DNA from: Saccharopolyspora soli | GTDB taxonomy: Bacteria > Actinomycetota > Actinomycetes > Mycobacteriales > Pseudonocardiaceae | Length of the DNA: 64,000 nucleotides | Reading direction: 5' to 3' | Assembly: GCF_022678645.1 (NCBI RefSeq) | Contig: NZ_JALBWV010000033.1 | Coordinates: forward strand, 1-64,000 | Part shown: positions 26,254 through 35,643 of the stretch, one piece after another | Layout of the letters: the number at the start of each line of letters is the position of its first letter | Numbering within the stretch: the stretch's first letter is position 1 | Notes under the pieces: model-generated | Database searches by the model: none | What the model was told of the DNA's origin: nothing | The model's input: only the letters and a program-made list of their open reading frames with translations | Program-made: the position numbers and the translations under genes

Positions 26254-27591
26254 TCAGCCGAGGAACCCCGGTGTCGGACGGGGATCGTCGGACGGGACCC
26301 AGCGACCGTCGACCTGCTCGTAGCGCCAAGTGGGTCCACCGGTCACCAGCCGCCGCAGGGCGTCGACGAAGCGGTCGACGTGCTCGTTCGTGGTGCCCAG
26401 GCCGACGCTGACCCGCACCGCGCGGTCGGCGTCCGAGCCAGCCCGCGAAAGCAGCCGACGCGTGGCCAGATGTGCGCAGAACAACCCGTCGCGAACGCCG
26501 ATGCCGTGCTCCGCGGACAGCGCCGCGGCGAGCAGAGCGGGATCCTGGCTGTCCACCGTGAAGCTCACCACGCCGACCCGGTCGTGATCAGCGCCGAACA
26601 GGCTAAGCTCCCGAACCCCCGGCACGGCGCGCAGCCCCGCCCGCAACCGGCCCAGCAGCGTCTCCTCGTGCTCGATGATGTTCGCCCAGTTCGCCGAAAG
26701 CGTCTCGCAGGCCGCTGCCAGCGCGTGCACCCCGACAGTGTTCGGCGATCCGGCCTCGTGCCGCTCCGGGCCGGTGGTCCAGCTCACGGACCGTTCCTGC
26801 ACCGACCGGGTAGCGCCGCCACCGGCGAGGTACGGCTCGGCGGCGTTGAGCCAGTCCGCGCGGCCGATCAACGCGCCAGCGCCGAACGGTGCGTACAGCT
26901 TGTGCCCGGACAGCGCCACGTAGTCGACATCGAGCTCCGTGATCCGCACCGGCCGGTGCGGGGCGAGTTGCGCGGCGTCCAGCACGGTGCGCGCGCCGCG
27001 ACGGCGAGCCACCCGCGCGAGTTCGGCGACCGGCCACAGCTCGCCGGTGACATTGGAAGCGCCGGTGAGCACCGCGAGTCGCGGCCCCTCCGGGCACTCG
27101 GCCAGAGCGGCGTCCAACACGGCGACCGCGTCCGCTGCTGTCTCCGGCGCGGCGATGCGGCGCACCCGCGGACCGGTCCACGGGAGCAGCGCGGCGTGGT
27201 GCTCGGTGTCGAAGACGACCACGGACGTGCCGCGTGGCAGCACTCGGGCCAGCAGGTTGAGGGAGTCGGTGGTGTTGCGGGTGAAGAGCACCGAGTCGGT
27301 GCGCCGGGCACCGACGAAGTCCCGCAGCTCGTCGCGAGCGTTCTCGTAAACCCGCGTGCACACCTGGGACGCGAAACCGGCGCCGCGGTGCACACTGGCG
27401 TACCAGGGAAGCAGTTCGTCCACCGCCGTCCGCACGGCCTCCAGGCACGGCGCGCTGGCCGCGTGATCGAGATTGGCGTAACCGACGCTCTCCCCGGTGA
27501 CCAGCGGGACCCGCAGCGCGCCCCCCACCACGGCGGGAATCCGGTACTCCACATTGGACTGCGTCGGGATGTCGATGACGGCAGACGACAC
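26254..27591 (-). CDS. Class V aminotransferase, cysteine desulfurase-like
   Basis: A 445-residue PLP enzyme of fold type I. The cofactor lysine is K231 in ALSGHKLYAPFGAGAL; NLDHAASAPCLEAV near the N-terminus and FTRNTTDSLNLL are typical of the SufS/CsdA and isopenicillin-N-epimerase-like group. A cysteine in GLFCAHLATRRLL lies near where SufS has its catalytic cysteine. It is not in a suf or isc cluster. GTG 27591 follows AGGAGGGG. A SAM-IV-like riboswitch and a strong promoter precede it, so it is probably tied to methionine or sulfur metabolism rather than Fe-S assembly. Confidence 0.85.
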   Translation of the reverse strand: MSSAVIDIPTQSNVEYRIPAVVGGALRVPLVTGESVGYANLDHAASAPCLEAVRTAVDELLPWYASVHRGAGFASQVCTRVYENARDELRDFVGARRTDSVLFTRNTTDSLNLLARVLPRGTSVVVFDTEHHAALLPWTGPRVRRIAAPETAADAVAVLDAALAECPEGPRLAVLTGASNVTGELWPVAELARVARRRGARTVLDAAQLAPHRPVRITELDVDYVALSGHKLYAPFGAGALIGRADWLNAAEPYLAGGGATRSVQERSVSWTTGPERHEAGSPNTVGVHALAAACETLSANWANIIEHEETLLGRLRAGLRAVPGVRELSLFGADHDRVGVVSFTVDSQDPALLAAALSAEHGIGVRDGLFCAHLATRRLLSRAGSDADRAVRVSVGLGTTNEHVDRFVDALRRLVTGGPTWRYEQVDGRWVPSDDPRPTPGFLG

Positions 27592-27659
27592 GATGCCCCT
27601 CCTCGGGCCTCACCGGACCCGGCAGGAAGGGTCCGCGCTTGCCGAGCCGCCCTGCGCGA

Positions 27660-27746
27660 CCGGCCAGGTCCTCACCCGGGGCACCCCACCGCGGTAGGAG
27701 GGTTGCCGACCAGCAAGCCGGGGCTTGACGCTGGTACTCATGACCT
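27660..27746 (-). ncRNA. SAM-IV-like riboswitch
   Basis: On the minus strand the 5' untranslated region reads GGTCATGAGTACCAGCG, TCAAGCCCCGGCTTGCTGG, CGGCAACCCTCC, CCGCGGTGGGGTGCC and GGGTGAGGACC in order. This is the conserved core of the SAM-IV S-adenosylmethionine riboswitch of actinobacteria. It lies between a promoter at 27757-27785 and the class V aminotransferase gene, and would reduce expression when SAM is plentiful. Confidence 0.85.
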
Positions 27747-27756
27747 TCGACCCAGC

Positions 27757-27785
27757 ACCCTAGAAAACCACCGCGCACCGGGCAA
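27757..27785 (-). promoter_or_regulatory. Promoter of the riboswitch-controlled gene
   Basis: On the minus strand TTGCCC (27785-27780) and TAGGGT (27762-27757) are 17 bases apart, close to the vegetative actinobacterial consensus. The expected start, near 27750, puts the riboswitch at the 5' end of the RNA. Confidence 0.7.
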
Positions 27786-27837
27786 CAAGCTCCCAAGAAG
27801 TGAGAACGACCCGCCGCCACACCGGATCCGGTGAAGC

Positions 27838-27884
27838 GTGAGGGGTACCCGTGACCAAGTAACTTGGTCACGGGTACCCCTCAC
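27838..27884. repeat. Long hairpin repeat, family A, copy 3
   Basis: GTGAGGGGTACCCGTGACC at 27838-27856 pairs with GGTCACGGGTACCCCTCAC at 27866-27884. The symmetry continues to AAGT/ACTT at the centre. It lies 17 bases after the ileS stop, where it could serve as a terminator, and before the promoter of the aminotransferase gene. Confidence 0.85.
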
Positions 27885-27900
27885 CTCGAACGGAACTTCG

Positions 27901-30900
27901 TCAGAGCTTGGTGACGGAGACTTTGATCTCGGTGCCGTCGCCGACGGTGCCGGTGAAGCCGTCCGCCACGTCGCCCGGTTCGATCGCGTTCGCCAGGGTT
28001 TCGCCCGCGATGAATTCGCGGTGCGCGGCAACCGCGTCCAGCACCTCGGCGGGCGCCGACACCGTGGCGATGATCCGGTCCGACACCTCGAAGTCCGCCT
28101 CGCGGCGGGCCTGCTGGACGACTCGGACCACGTCGCGGGCCAGGCCCTCGGCGGCCAACTCCGGGGTCACCTCGGTGTCCAGCACGACCAGCCCCTCGCC
28201 GCCCGGCAACGCCGAGGCGGCTCCGGTGTCGGTGGACACCAGCCGCTCGGTGAACTCGCCGTCCTGCAGCTCGATGCCCGCCGCGACCACGGTGTTCCCG
28301 GTGCGCTGCCACTCCCCGGACTTCACCGCCTTGATCACCTTCTGCACGTCCCGGCCCAGCCGCGGACCGGCGGCCCGCGCGTTGACCGCGATCTCGAAGT
28401 GCCCGTGCGCGGCGACGTCGGTGCTCAGTTCGAGCTCCTTGACGTTGACCTCGTCGCCGATCAGATCCGCGAACGGTCGCAGCACCTCGGCTTCCGGGGC
28501 GGCGACCACCAGCTTGGCCAGCGGCAACCGCACCCGCAGCTTGTTGGCCTTGCGCAGCGCCAACGCCGACGAGCACACCTGGCGCACCTGGTCCATCGCG
28601 GTCACCAGCGCGGCGTCCGCGGGCAGCTCGTCGACCAGCGGCCAGTCCGCCAGGTGCACCGACCGACCGCCGGTCAGCCCCCGCCAGACCGCCTCGGCAG
28701 TCAGCGGCAGCAGCGGCGCCACCACCCGGCAGGTCACCTCCAGCACGGTGTGCAGCGTGTTGATCGCGTCCTGGTCACCGGCCCAGAACCGGTCGCGCGA
28801 CCGGCGCACGTACCAGTTCGTCAGCACTTCGAGGAAATTCCGCACGTTCGCGCAGGCACCAGCCAGGTCGAAGGTGTCCATCGCGGACTGCACGTCGCCG
28901 ACCAACTCGTTGGTCTTGGCCAGCACGTAGCGGTCCAGCACGTGCTTGCTGTCCACACTGGACTCACCTGTGACACCCGCGGCGTTGGCGTACAGCGCGA
29001 GGAAGTACCAGGAGTTCCACAGCGGCAGCACCGCCTGCCGCACCGCGTCGCGGATGCCGCGTTCGGTGACCACCAGGTCCCCGCCGCGCAGGATCGGGCT
29101 GGACATCAGGAACCAGCGCATCGCATCCGAACCGTCGCGGTCGAAGACCTCGTTGACGTCCGGGTAGTTGCGCTTGGACTTCGACATCTTCAGCCCGTCG
29201 TGGCCCAGCACGATGCCGTGCGCCACCACGTTGGAGAACGCCGGGCGGTCGAACAGGGCCGTCGCGAGCACGTGCATGTTGTAGAACCAGCCGCGCGTCT
29301 GGCCGTTGTACTCGACGATGAAATCGCCCGGGTAGTGGTGCTCGAACCACTCCGCGTTCTCGAACGGGTAGTGCACCTGGGCGAACGGCATCGAACCGGA
29401 CTCGAACCAGCAGTCCAGCACCTCCGGCACCCGCCGCATCGTCGACCGACCCGTCGGGTCGTCCGGGTTCGGCCGGGTCAGCTCGTCGATCTCCGGGCGG
29501 TGCAGGTTGGTCGGCCGCACCCCGAAGTCGCGTTCCAACTCGTCCAGCGAGCCGTAGACGTCGGTGCGCGGGTAGGCCGGGTCGTCGGAGACCCACACCG
29601 GGATCGGCGAACCCCAGTAGCGGTTCCGGGAGATGTTCCAGTCGCGGGCGTTCTGCAACCACTTGCCGAACTGCCCGTCCCGGATGTGCTCGGGCACCCA
29701 GTTGATCTGCTGGTTCAGCTCGACCATCCGGTTCTTGAACTGGGTGACCGCCACGAACCAGGACGACACCGCCCGCTGGATCAGCGCGTTGTCGCAGCGC
29801 CAGCAGTGCGGGTACGGGTGGTCGTAGGTCTCGTGCCGCAGCAGCAGACCTTTTTCCTTGAGGTCGCGGATGATCTGCTTGTTCGCCTCGAAGACGTGCA
29901 AGCCCGCGTACGGCGGCACCTCGGTGGTGAACCTGCCGTGCGCGTCGACCGGCACCACCGGCTCGATGTCCGCGGCATCGGTGACGACCTTGTCCTCTTC
30001 ACCGAAGGCGGGGGCGATGTGCACCATGCCGGTGCCGTCGTCGGTCGTGACGTAGTCGGCCGACAGCACCTGGTGCGCGTTCTCCCGGCCCAAGAAGAAG
30101 TCGAACGGCGGCGTGTACGCGGTGCCGAGCAACTCGGTGCCGCGGAACCGGGCGAGCACGTGGTCCGCGATGTCCTCGCCGAGTTCCCGCGCGTACGCAC
30201 CGAGCCGCGCCTCGGCCAGCACGTAGCGCTCGGCGCTGTTCGCGGGCGCTACCAGCACGTATTCCACGTCGGGGTGCACCGCGGCGGCCAGGTTGGACGG
30301 CAGCGTCCACGGCGTGGTCGTCCACACCAGGGCCAGGGCGCCGTCGAAGACCTTGCCGGTCGCCTTCAGCCGCAGCCCGACGGTCACCGCCGGGTCCTGC
30401 CGCTGCCGGTAGACGTCGTCCATCCGGGTTTCGGTGTTGGAAAGCGGTGTCTCGCAACGCCAGCAGTACCAGAGCACCCGGAAGCCCTCGTATACCAGGC
30501 CCTTGTCCCACAGGGTCTTGAAGGCCCACATGACGCTTTCCATGTAGTCCAGGTCGAGCGTCTTGTAGTCGTTGTCGAAGTCCACCCACCGGGCCTGCCG
30601 GGTGACGTAGTCCTCCCAGTCGGCGGTGTAGCGCAGCACCGAGGTCCGGCACGCCTCGTTGAACGCGGCGACGCCCATCTGCTCGATCTCGGACTTGGAA
30701 GTGATGCCGAGCTGCTTCTCCGCCTCCACCTCGGCGGGCAGCCCGTGGCAGTCCCAGCCGAACCGGCGCTCCACCCGGTGACCGCGCATCGTCTGGTAGC
30801 GCGGCACCGCGTCCTTGACGTAGCCGGTCAGCAGGTGCCCGTAGTGCGGCAGGCCGTTGGCGAACGGCGGCCCGTCGTAGAAGACGAACTCGTTGGAACC

Positions 30901-31053
30901 GTTGACACCGGGCTCGCGGGCCTGCACCGACGCCTGGAAGGTCTTGTCGTCGGCCCAGAAATCCAACACCTCGCGCTCGATGTCCGGGAACGCGGGCTGA
31001 GCTGCCACGCCGCGCTCACCGGCGGCGCCGAACTGAACCTTGGGATAAGCCAT
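27901..31053 (-). CDS. ileS: Isoleucyl-tRNA synthetase
   Basis: A 1050-residue class I synthetase that charges tRNA-Ile. The HIGH motif is HYGH in [14 protein letters not shown] and the KMSKS loop is [12 protein letters not shown]. The editing domain lies between them, and the C-terminal region is of the long, eukaryote-like form usual in actinobacteria; this form is often less sensitive to mupirocin (family knowledge, not shown here). ATG 31053 is chosen with GAGGAGCG ten bases upstream; the frame open to 31116 would enter the T-box leader. Confidence 0.96.
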   Translation of the reverse strand: MAYPKVQFGAAGERGVAAQPAFPDIEREVLDFWADDKTFQASVQAREPGVNGSNEFVFYDGPPFANGLPHYGHLLTGYVKDAVPRYQTMRGHRVERRFGWDCHGLPAEVEAEKQLGITSKSEIEQMGVAAFNEACRTSVLRYTADWEDYVTRQARWVDFDNDYKTLDLDYMESVMWAFKTLWDKGLVYEGFRVLWYCWRCETPLSNTETRMDDVYRQRQDPAVTVGLRLKATGKVFDGALALVWTTTPWTLPSNLAAAVHPDVEYVLVAPANSAERYVLAEARLGAYARELGEDIADHVLARFRGTELLGTAYTPPFDFFLGRENAHQVLSADYVTTDDGTGMVHIAPAFGEEDKVVTDAADIEPVVPVDAHGRFTTEVPPYAGLHVFEANKQIIRDLKEKGLLLRHETYDHPYPHCWRCDNALIQRAVSSWFVAVTQFKNRMVELNQQINWVPEHIRDGQFGKWLQNARDWNISRNRYWGSPIPVWVSDDPAYPRTDVYGSLDELERDFGVRPTNLHRPEIDELTRPNPDDPTGRSTMRRVPEVLDCWFESGSMPFAQVHYPFENAEWFEHHYPGDFIVEYNGQTRGWFYNMHVLATALFDRPAFSNVVAHGIVLGHDGLKMSKSKRNYPDVNEVFDRDGSDAMRWFLMSSPILRGGDLVVTERGIRDAVRQAVLPLWNSWYFLALYANAAGVTGESSVDSKHVLDRYVLAKTNELVGDVQSAMDTFDLAGACANVRNFLEVLTNWYVRRSRDRFWAGDQDAINTLHTVLEVTCRVVAPLLPLTAEAVWRGLTGGRSVHLADWPLVDELPADAALVTAMDQVRQVCSSALALRKANKLRVRLPLAKLVVAAPEAEVLRPFADLIGDEVNVKELELSTDVAAHGHFEIAVNARAAGPRLGRDVQKVIKAVKSGEWQRTGNTVVAAGIELQDGEFTERLVSTDTGAASALPGGEGLVVLDTEVTPELAAEGLARDVVRVVQQARREADFEVSDRIIATVSAPAEVLDAVAAHREFIAGETLANAIEPGDVADGFTGTVGDGTEIKVSVTKL

Positions 31054-31094
31054 CGCGGATGCGCTCCTCGCGGTGTGTGTCCGTTTCCGCACGG

Positions 31095-31306
31095 GCACCG
31101 AGGGTTCGGTGTCCACGCGGGGACGACACCTCGTGCGCGTGCTCGCACGAGTTCCGCGGTACCACCCCGCTTGCCGTCGACGACCGCCGACGACCGCTCG
31201 TTACCGGCTATGACGGGCCGGACCCGTCCGGTTCTACTGAGGCAGCGACCGCTGCCCGTTCTTCCGGAAGCTCCCCGGTGATGGCCGGATCATCGCCTGG
31301 CTACAC
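31095..31306 (-). ncRNA. T-box leader of ileS
   Basis: The T-box signature GGGGTGGTACCGCGG is present on the minus strand at 31168-31154, about 100 bases before the ileS start. Upstream are a short stem-loop region and ATC triplets (31282-31280 or 31290-31288) that can serve as the isoleucine specifier. Actinobacterial ileS T-boxes act on translation by hiding the ribosome site; here the segment between the signature and ATG is rich in pairing sequence (GTGCGAGCACGCGCAC). Ends are approximate. Confidence 0.85.
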
Positions 31307-31416
31307 CAGAGTACCGGCAGTCCGCCACCAATTTTCACGGGTCCGCGGTTTCGGAGTCGACCATCCCCGTTCCGCGCGACGGCGGACACCGTCTCGTTGC
31401 GGGATCCCCCCACATC

Positions 31417-31854
31417 TCAATCGAGAGTGCGGTCCGCCAGCTTGCGAGGTCTGCGGCGTTCCGAGGCCAGCGTCGCGTTCGGGGCGCAGTGGGCGCAGGG
31501 TGTGAAGCCGAGTTCCCGCGCCTCGCGCAACGTCAGCGCGATCGTCTTCCGATCACCGATCAGCTCGCAGGTGCGCACGTGGTAACGCGGCCGCTCGTCG
31601 ATCACCAGCACCTCGGCGGCCGGGTCCGCCACTGCCGCCGCGTTGCTGCGCTCCTCTCCCGGCTCCGCCGGATCGGATTTCGGCTTCGCACGCGCCGAAA
31701 CCGACCGACGCCGCAACCGATCAACCGTCAGCAACGCCACACCGAGGACGCTGACCAGGACCGACAACCACGCCAGGTCGGGCTGGTCGGAGACGACCGC
31801 ACCGGCCAGCACGCCACCGGCCACCAAGACCAGCACCAGCACGACCAACAGCAC
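31417..31854 (-). CDS. Small membrane protein with His/CxxC domain
   Basis: A 145-residue protein with two membrane segments at the N-terminus (about 2-22 and 27-45) and a cytoplasmic tail. The tail carries RYHVRTC-x23-CAHC: H92, C96, C120 and C123 could bind a metal. The same motif occurs in other uncharacterised actinobacterial membrane proteins next to divIVA and ileS. GTG 31854 has GAGGGGG upstream. It is 91 bases beyond wag31 in the same direction. The function is unknown. Confidence 0.65.
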   Translation of the reverse strand: MLLVVLVLVLVAGGVLAGAVVSDQPDLAWLSVLVSVLGVALLTVDRLRRRSVSARAKPKSDPAEPGEERSNAAAVADPAAEVLVIDERPRYHVRTCELIGDRKTIALTLREARELGFTPCAHCAPNATLASERRRPRKLADRTLD

Positions 31855-31945
31855 GCGCGCTCACACCCCCTCGCCGAACAGCCCGGATGCAAGTCGGCGG
31901 CAACGGGCGGTTCGGGCCCGTTGCCGCCGATGCGAGCGAACGTGA

Positions 31946-32776
31946 TCAGCCAGCTTCGGCCGCACGCGCCCCGAAGCTGTAGCTGGTCTGCTGGCTGGAA
32001 GACCGCCCGCCACTGCTGTCGGCGGGAGCTGCTGAGCCGCGGTCCTGCAGTTCGCGCAGTTGCGACTCAAGGTAGGTCTGCAGTCGAGTGCGGTACTCGC
32101 GCTCGAACGTGCGAAGCGTCTCGATCTTCTTCTCCAGCGCGTTCTTCTCCTGGGTGATGTTGCCCATCACCTCAGCGTGCTTGCGCTGCGCATCGCGTTC
32201 CAGGGTGGCGGCCTTCTCCCGGGCCTGCCGTTCCAACGTCTCGGCCCGCGTGCGGGCATCGTTGAGCAACGTCTCGGCGCGGGTCCGCGACTCGTTGACC
32301 AAGCTGTCGGACTTCGAACGGGCTTCGGACAGCAGCTGCTCGGACTTCGTCCGCGCTTCGGACAGCATGCCGTCGGCCTCGGCCTTGGCTTCGCCGGTCA
32401 GCCGGTCGGCCATCTCCTGCGCGAGGCCCAGCACCTTGGCGGCCTGCACGTGATGATCGCCGCCCGGGGAAGTCTGCTCTACGGCGGTCGGCGCCGGGAC
32501 CGGGGTGAGCCGGCGCGGTTCCTCCGGTGGGGCGGCCGGAGGTGGGGGAACCGACGCCTGACTGCGGGCGTCGTCCAGATCGACCTGCGCGGACTGCAGC
32601 TGGGCCTCCAACTGCTCCACCTGGCTGCGCAGGTCGTTGTTCTCCTCCACCAGCCGGGCAAGCTCGGCTTCAACCAGGTCGAGGAATGCGTCCACCTCGT
32701 CCTCGTTGTAGCCCCGCTTACCGATCGGAGGTTTGCTGAACGCGACGTTATGCACGTCTGCGGGGGTCAAGCCCAC
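31946..32776 (-). CDS. wag31: Cell-division initiation protein DivIVA/Wag31
   Basis: A 276-residue coiled-coil protein that marks negatively curved poles and directs tip growth in actinobacteria. The conserved N-terminal membrane-binding region [31 protein letters not shown] is intact. A short coiled coil follows, then a Pro-rich linker (about 75-100), and a long Ala/Arg/Glu-rich coiled coil to about residue 245. GTG 32776 follows GAGGTGAT. It is the last member of the ftsZ-pgeF-yggS-sepF-yggT-wag31 string. Confidence 0.96.
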   Translation of the reverse strand: MGLTPADVHNVAFSKPPIGKRGYNEDEVDAFLDLVEAELARLVEENNDLRSQVEQLEAQLQSAQVDLDDARSQASVPPPPAAPPEEPRRLTPVPAPTAVEQTSPGGDHHVQAAKVLGLAQEMADRLTGEAKAEADGMLSEARTKSEQLLSEARSKSDSLVNESRTRAETLLNDARTRAETLERQAREKAATLERDAQRKHAEVMGNITQEKNALEKKIETLRTFEREYRTRLQTYLESQLRELQDRGSAAPADSSGGRSSSQQTSYSFGARAAEAG

Positions 32777-32823
32777 AAGATCACCTCACGCACTCCTCGG
32801 CTGCGGGTAGCCCGGGTTCCCCG

Positions 32824-33108
32824 TCACCCGGGCTGCACCAGTCGCATCAGTATGAACACGACCAGCAGCAGCACCATAATCGATAGGTCCAGTCCGACGC
32901 CGCCGATCCGGACCGTCGGGATCACCCGACGCACCAACTTTACGGGTGGGTCGGTCACTGTGTAGATGCTCTCCAACGCGATTGCAACCCCCCCGACGGG
33001 CCGCCAATCGCGAGCGAACACCCGAACGAGTTCGATCACGATACGGGCCGTGAGCAGCAGCCAGAAGAAGAACAGAACGTAAAACAGGACGATCTGCACC
33101 GGGTTCAC
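32824..33108 (-). CDS. YggT family membrane protein
   Basis: A 94-residue protein with two membrane segments (about 5-30 and 72-92) around the YggT motif (ESIYTVTDPPVKLVRRVIP). It sits between sepF and wag31 as in most Gram-positive bacteria. It is thought to help in division or osmotic stress, but its activity is not established. GTG 33108 is the start; it is 19 bases after sepF, implying co-transcription. Confidence 0.93.
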   Translation of the reverse strand: MNPVQIVLFYVLFFFWLLLTARIVIELVRVFARDWRPVGGVAIALESIYTVTDPPVKLVRRVIPTVRIGGVGLDLSIMVLLLVVFILMRLVQPG

Positions 33109-33127
33109 GCTTCAACTGTGCCACCAC

Positions 33128-33763
33128 TCACCCGTAGTTGAAAAAGGCACCCTCGGCGAGCCGCCGCTTGTCCTCGGCCGCGACGTCCACGTTCGGCGGT
33201 GAGAGCAAGAACACGCGGTTGGTGACCTTCTCGATCGAACCCCGCAACGCGAACGCCAGACCAGCGGCGAAGTCGACCAGCCGCTTGGCGTCGGCCTCCT
33301 CCATCTCGGTCAGGTTCATGATCACCGGCGTGCCGTCCCGGTACTGCTCGCCGATCGTGCGGGCCTCGCTGTAGCTGCGCGGGTGCAGCGTTGTGATCTT
33401 GCTCAAGTTGAACTGGGTGCCGGTGTCGGTGACCGCCCGTAGCCGGGAGACCGATTCCCGCGGCGGATCGGCGGACAGGTTGCTGCGCGCCACCGGCGGA
33501 TCCGGCGTCCACTGCCGACGCGACCGCGGCGCCGGTTCGCGGTACTCCTCGACGAAGCCCTCCGGCTCGGCGTCGGCTTCCGCCTGATATCCCCCGCGGG
33601 TGCCGACCCGGCGCCGTCCCCCGACCCGGTCGGACGGGCTGTCGTAGAGGTCGCGGTCGGAGTCGGCATACCGGTCGCGGTAGCCGACTTCGTCTTCGTA
33701 ATCGTCGACCTCGTCGGCCGGGACCATGCCGAAGTAGGCCTTCAACTTGTGCAAAGCGCTCAT
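33128..33763 (-). CDS. sepF: Cell division protein SepF
   Basis: A 211-residue FtsZ membrane anchor. The N-terminal amphipathic helix MSALHKLKAYFGM binds membrane, a long acidic/Arg-rich linker follows (30-115), and the C-terminal SepF fold contains RSYSEARTIGEQYRDGTPVIMNLTEM and the G in FALRGSIEK. ATG 33763 is preferred to ATG 33769 because GAAGGG is then seven bases away. It lies downstream of yggS in the division cluster. Confidence 0.95.
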   Translation of the reverse strand: MSALHKLKAYFGMVPADEVDDYEDEVGYRDRYADSDRDLYDSPSDRVGGRRRVGTRGGYQAEADAEPEGFVEEYREPAPRSRRQWTPDPPVARSNLSADPPRESVSRLRAVTDTGTQFNLSKITTLHPRSYSEARTIGEQYRDGTPVIMNLTEMEEADAKRLVDFAAGLAFALRGSIEKVTNRVFLLSPPNVDVAAEDKRRLAEGAFFNYG

Positions 33764-33835
33764 CGGCATGCCCTTCCTCTGCGACTCCTTAACACCGAGC
33801 ACGAGGCGGCCGACCTTCGACCCCCCTGTTCACGG

Positions 33836-34570
33836 CTACGGCGAGGTTAACCGCCGCCTTCCTAGCAGCGCGGTTCCGACACGCACCCTGGTCGAGCCGT
33901 GCGCAACGGCACTTTCCAGGTCACCGGACATCCCCGCAGACACTTCGACAGCTTCACGGTGATCTCTGCGCAGCCGCTCAGAGATCGCGGAAAGTGTGTC
34001 AAATGCCACACCCGGTTCGCCACCCAACGGGGCGACAGCCATCACACCGCGCAGCCTAAGATCACCCGTTAGCGTGATCTTGTCGGCCAGTGCGGGCACA
34101 TCCGCTGGACGACATCCCCCACGGCCGGTCGCTTCATCCAGGCTGACCTGCAACAACACGTCCAACGGCTGCTGCCGTTCACCGGCGTCCAGCGCGTTGG
34201 CGGTGGCGCGGCGCAGAGCCTCGACGAGCCGCTCGCTGTCCACCGACTCGACGACGTCGGCCCAGCGGACCACCGCCCGCGCCTTGTTGCGCTGCAGTTG
34301 ACCGACCATGTGCCAGCGGACCGCGGCGGCCGGGCGCAGCGCGGCGAACTCGGCGACCTTGTCACGCGCCTCCTGTTCCCGGTTCTCGGCGAACCTGGCC
34401 ATCCCGAGATCGGACAGCAGGGCCACGTCCGAAGCGGGGAAGGTCTTGGTCACCGCGAGCAGCTCGACCTCCTCCGGTCGCCGACCGGCCGCGCGGCAGG
34501 CCCGGTCGACCCGATCCCGAACCTCTCGCAGCGACTCGGCCAACTCCGCGCGCCGCGACGGCTCGCTCAT
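33836..34570 (-). CDS. yggS: YggS-type PLP-binding protein
   Basis: A 244-residue single-domain PLP protein of the YggS/PipY/PLPBP family that controls pyridoxal phosphate balance and is not known to catalyse a reaction. The PLP lysine is in LLAVTKTFP (K42); the FAENREQEARDK and WHMVGQLQRNKAR motifs and SAGMSGDLESAVAHGSTRVRVGTALLG at the end match the family. It follows pgeF after about 230 bases without a gene, in which I see nothing assignable. Confidence 0.95.
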   Translation of the reverse strand: MSEPSRRAELAESLREVRDRVDRACRAAGRRPEEVELLAVTKTFPASDVALLSDLGMARFAENREQEARDKVAEFAALRPAAAVRWHMVGQLQRNKARAVVRWADVVESVDSERLVEALRRATANALDAGERQQPLDVLLQVSLDEATGRGGCRPADVPALADKITLTGDLRLRGVMAVAPLGGEPGVAFDTLSAISERLRRDHREAVEVSAGMSGDLESAVAHGSTRVRVGTALLGRRRLTSP

Positions 34571-34804
34571 GCCAGTTCCGCCTCTCCGCGATTCACAATT
34601 GTGGTGCGTCCAACACGAATCTCGCGTTTTGCGGTTTCTTGTGGCTGGGTTGCGTCACGGTCCCCTGGGGTGCGGTTGAGGAGGACTGGGGTTGGCACAG
34701 CGCTACTCATGCAGCCCTCCTGTTCTTGCGGGGCACCCGCACCCGATCTGTAATGCAGGACGCCCGAGCCCGGTCGGCGTTGTCAGCGGAGCAGGAACTG
34801 TCGC

Positions 34805-35524
34805 TCACGACACATCCTCCGGCTCGGCCCAGATGACCGCTGCGAACCGGCCGGTGCGCCCGCCGTCCCGGCGGTGGCTGTAGAGCTCCGGAGATTCCAT
34901 CGTGCACCGCGGATCGACGCCGATCCGCGCGATCCCGGCGGCGGCCAACTGCTCCCAGAGTCCGGCGCGCAGATCGAGCCCGGTGGTGCCCTTGCGGGTC
35001 TTGCACGCGCTGCCGGGCAAGTGCTTCTCGACGTCCGCCTGCATCTCGGCGGGCACCTCGTAGCAATCGCCGCAGGCGGCCGGGCCGAGCAGCGCTTCGA
35101 TGCGGTCCAACTGGGCCCCGGCCTCCCGCATCGCCTTCAGCGCCGCGACGAGCACCCCGACGCGGGCGCCCACTCGACCGGCGTGCACGGCCGAAACCAC
35201 GCCGGATTCCGGATCGCCGAGCAGCACCGGCACGCAGTCCGCGGTCAGCGCGATCAACGCCAGTGCGGGCTCGGCGGTCACCAGCGCGTCGGTCGCCTCG
35301 ACCGGAGCCGACTGCGGCCCGTCGACGATGGTGGCGGTGCGGCCGTGGATCTGCTCCATCCAGACCAACCGCTGTTCGGGCAGACCGATTCCGTCGGCCA
35401 ACTTGCGCTGGTTCGCGGCCAGCGCAGCCGGGTCATCTCCGACCCTGCCGCCGAGGTTGAAGGAATCGAACGGCGGCCGGGAACTGCCGCCCTCCCGCGT
35501 GGTGATCACGCGCCGAATCCGCAC
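34805..35524 (-). CDS. pgeF: Peptidoglycan editing factor PgeF (YfiH/LACC1 family)
   Basis: A 239-residue protein of the former polyphenol-oxidase (DUF152) family. The metal site is seen in WMEQIHG, LTADCVPVLL and AVHAGRVG (His, Cys, His). Relatives act as purine nucleoside phosphorylase/deaminase-like enzymes, and in E. coli PgeF removes wrongly incorporated L-Ser from wall precursors. GTG 35524 is the start, with GGAGG upstream. Its place next to ftsZ is conserved in actinobacteria. Confidence 0.93.
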   Translation of the reverse strand: MRIRRVITTREGGSSRPPFDSFNLGGRVGDDPAALAANQRKLADGIGLPEQRLVWMEQIHGRTATIVDGPQSAPVEATDALVTAEPALALIALTADCVPVLLGDPESGVVSAVHAGRVGARVGVLVAALKAMREAGAQLDRIEALLGPAACGDCYEVPAEMQADVEKHLPGSACKTRKGTTGLDLRAGLWEQLAAAGIARIGVDPRCTMESPELYSHRRDGGRTGRFAAVIWAEPEDVS

Positions 35525-35643
35525 TGCTGCTCAGCCTCCCACCAGCGGGCCCGAACGGGCTCGCACGAAAAACGACACCGGAACCAGGTGGTTTCCGGTG
35601 TCGATTCTCGCTCATGCGCCGTGCGGTGCGGCCGGACCGTTGG

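Noticed and set aside
27838..31281. Plus-strand open frame of 1147 codons opposite ileS
   Set aside because: Same effect. The minus strand encodes a complete synthetase with all motifs, and the plus frame begins in a repeat hairpin.
34571..34804. A possible RNA gene between yggS and pgeF
   Set aside because: The stretch is a little less GC-rich than its flanks, but I see no stable hairpin, no tRNA-like fold and no conserved motif.
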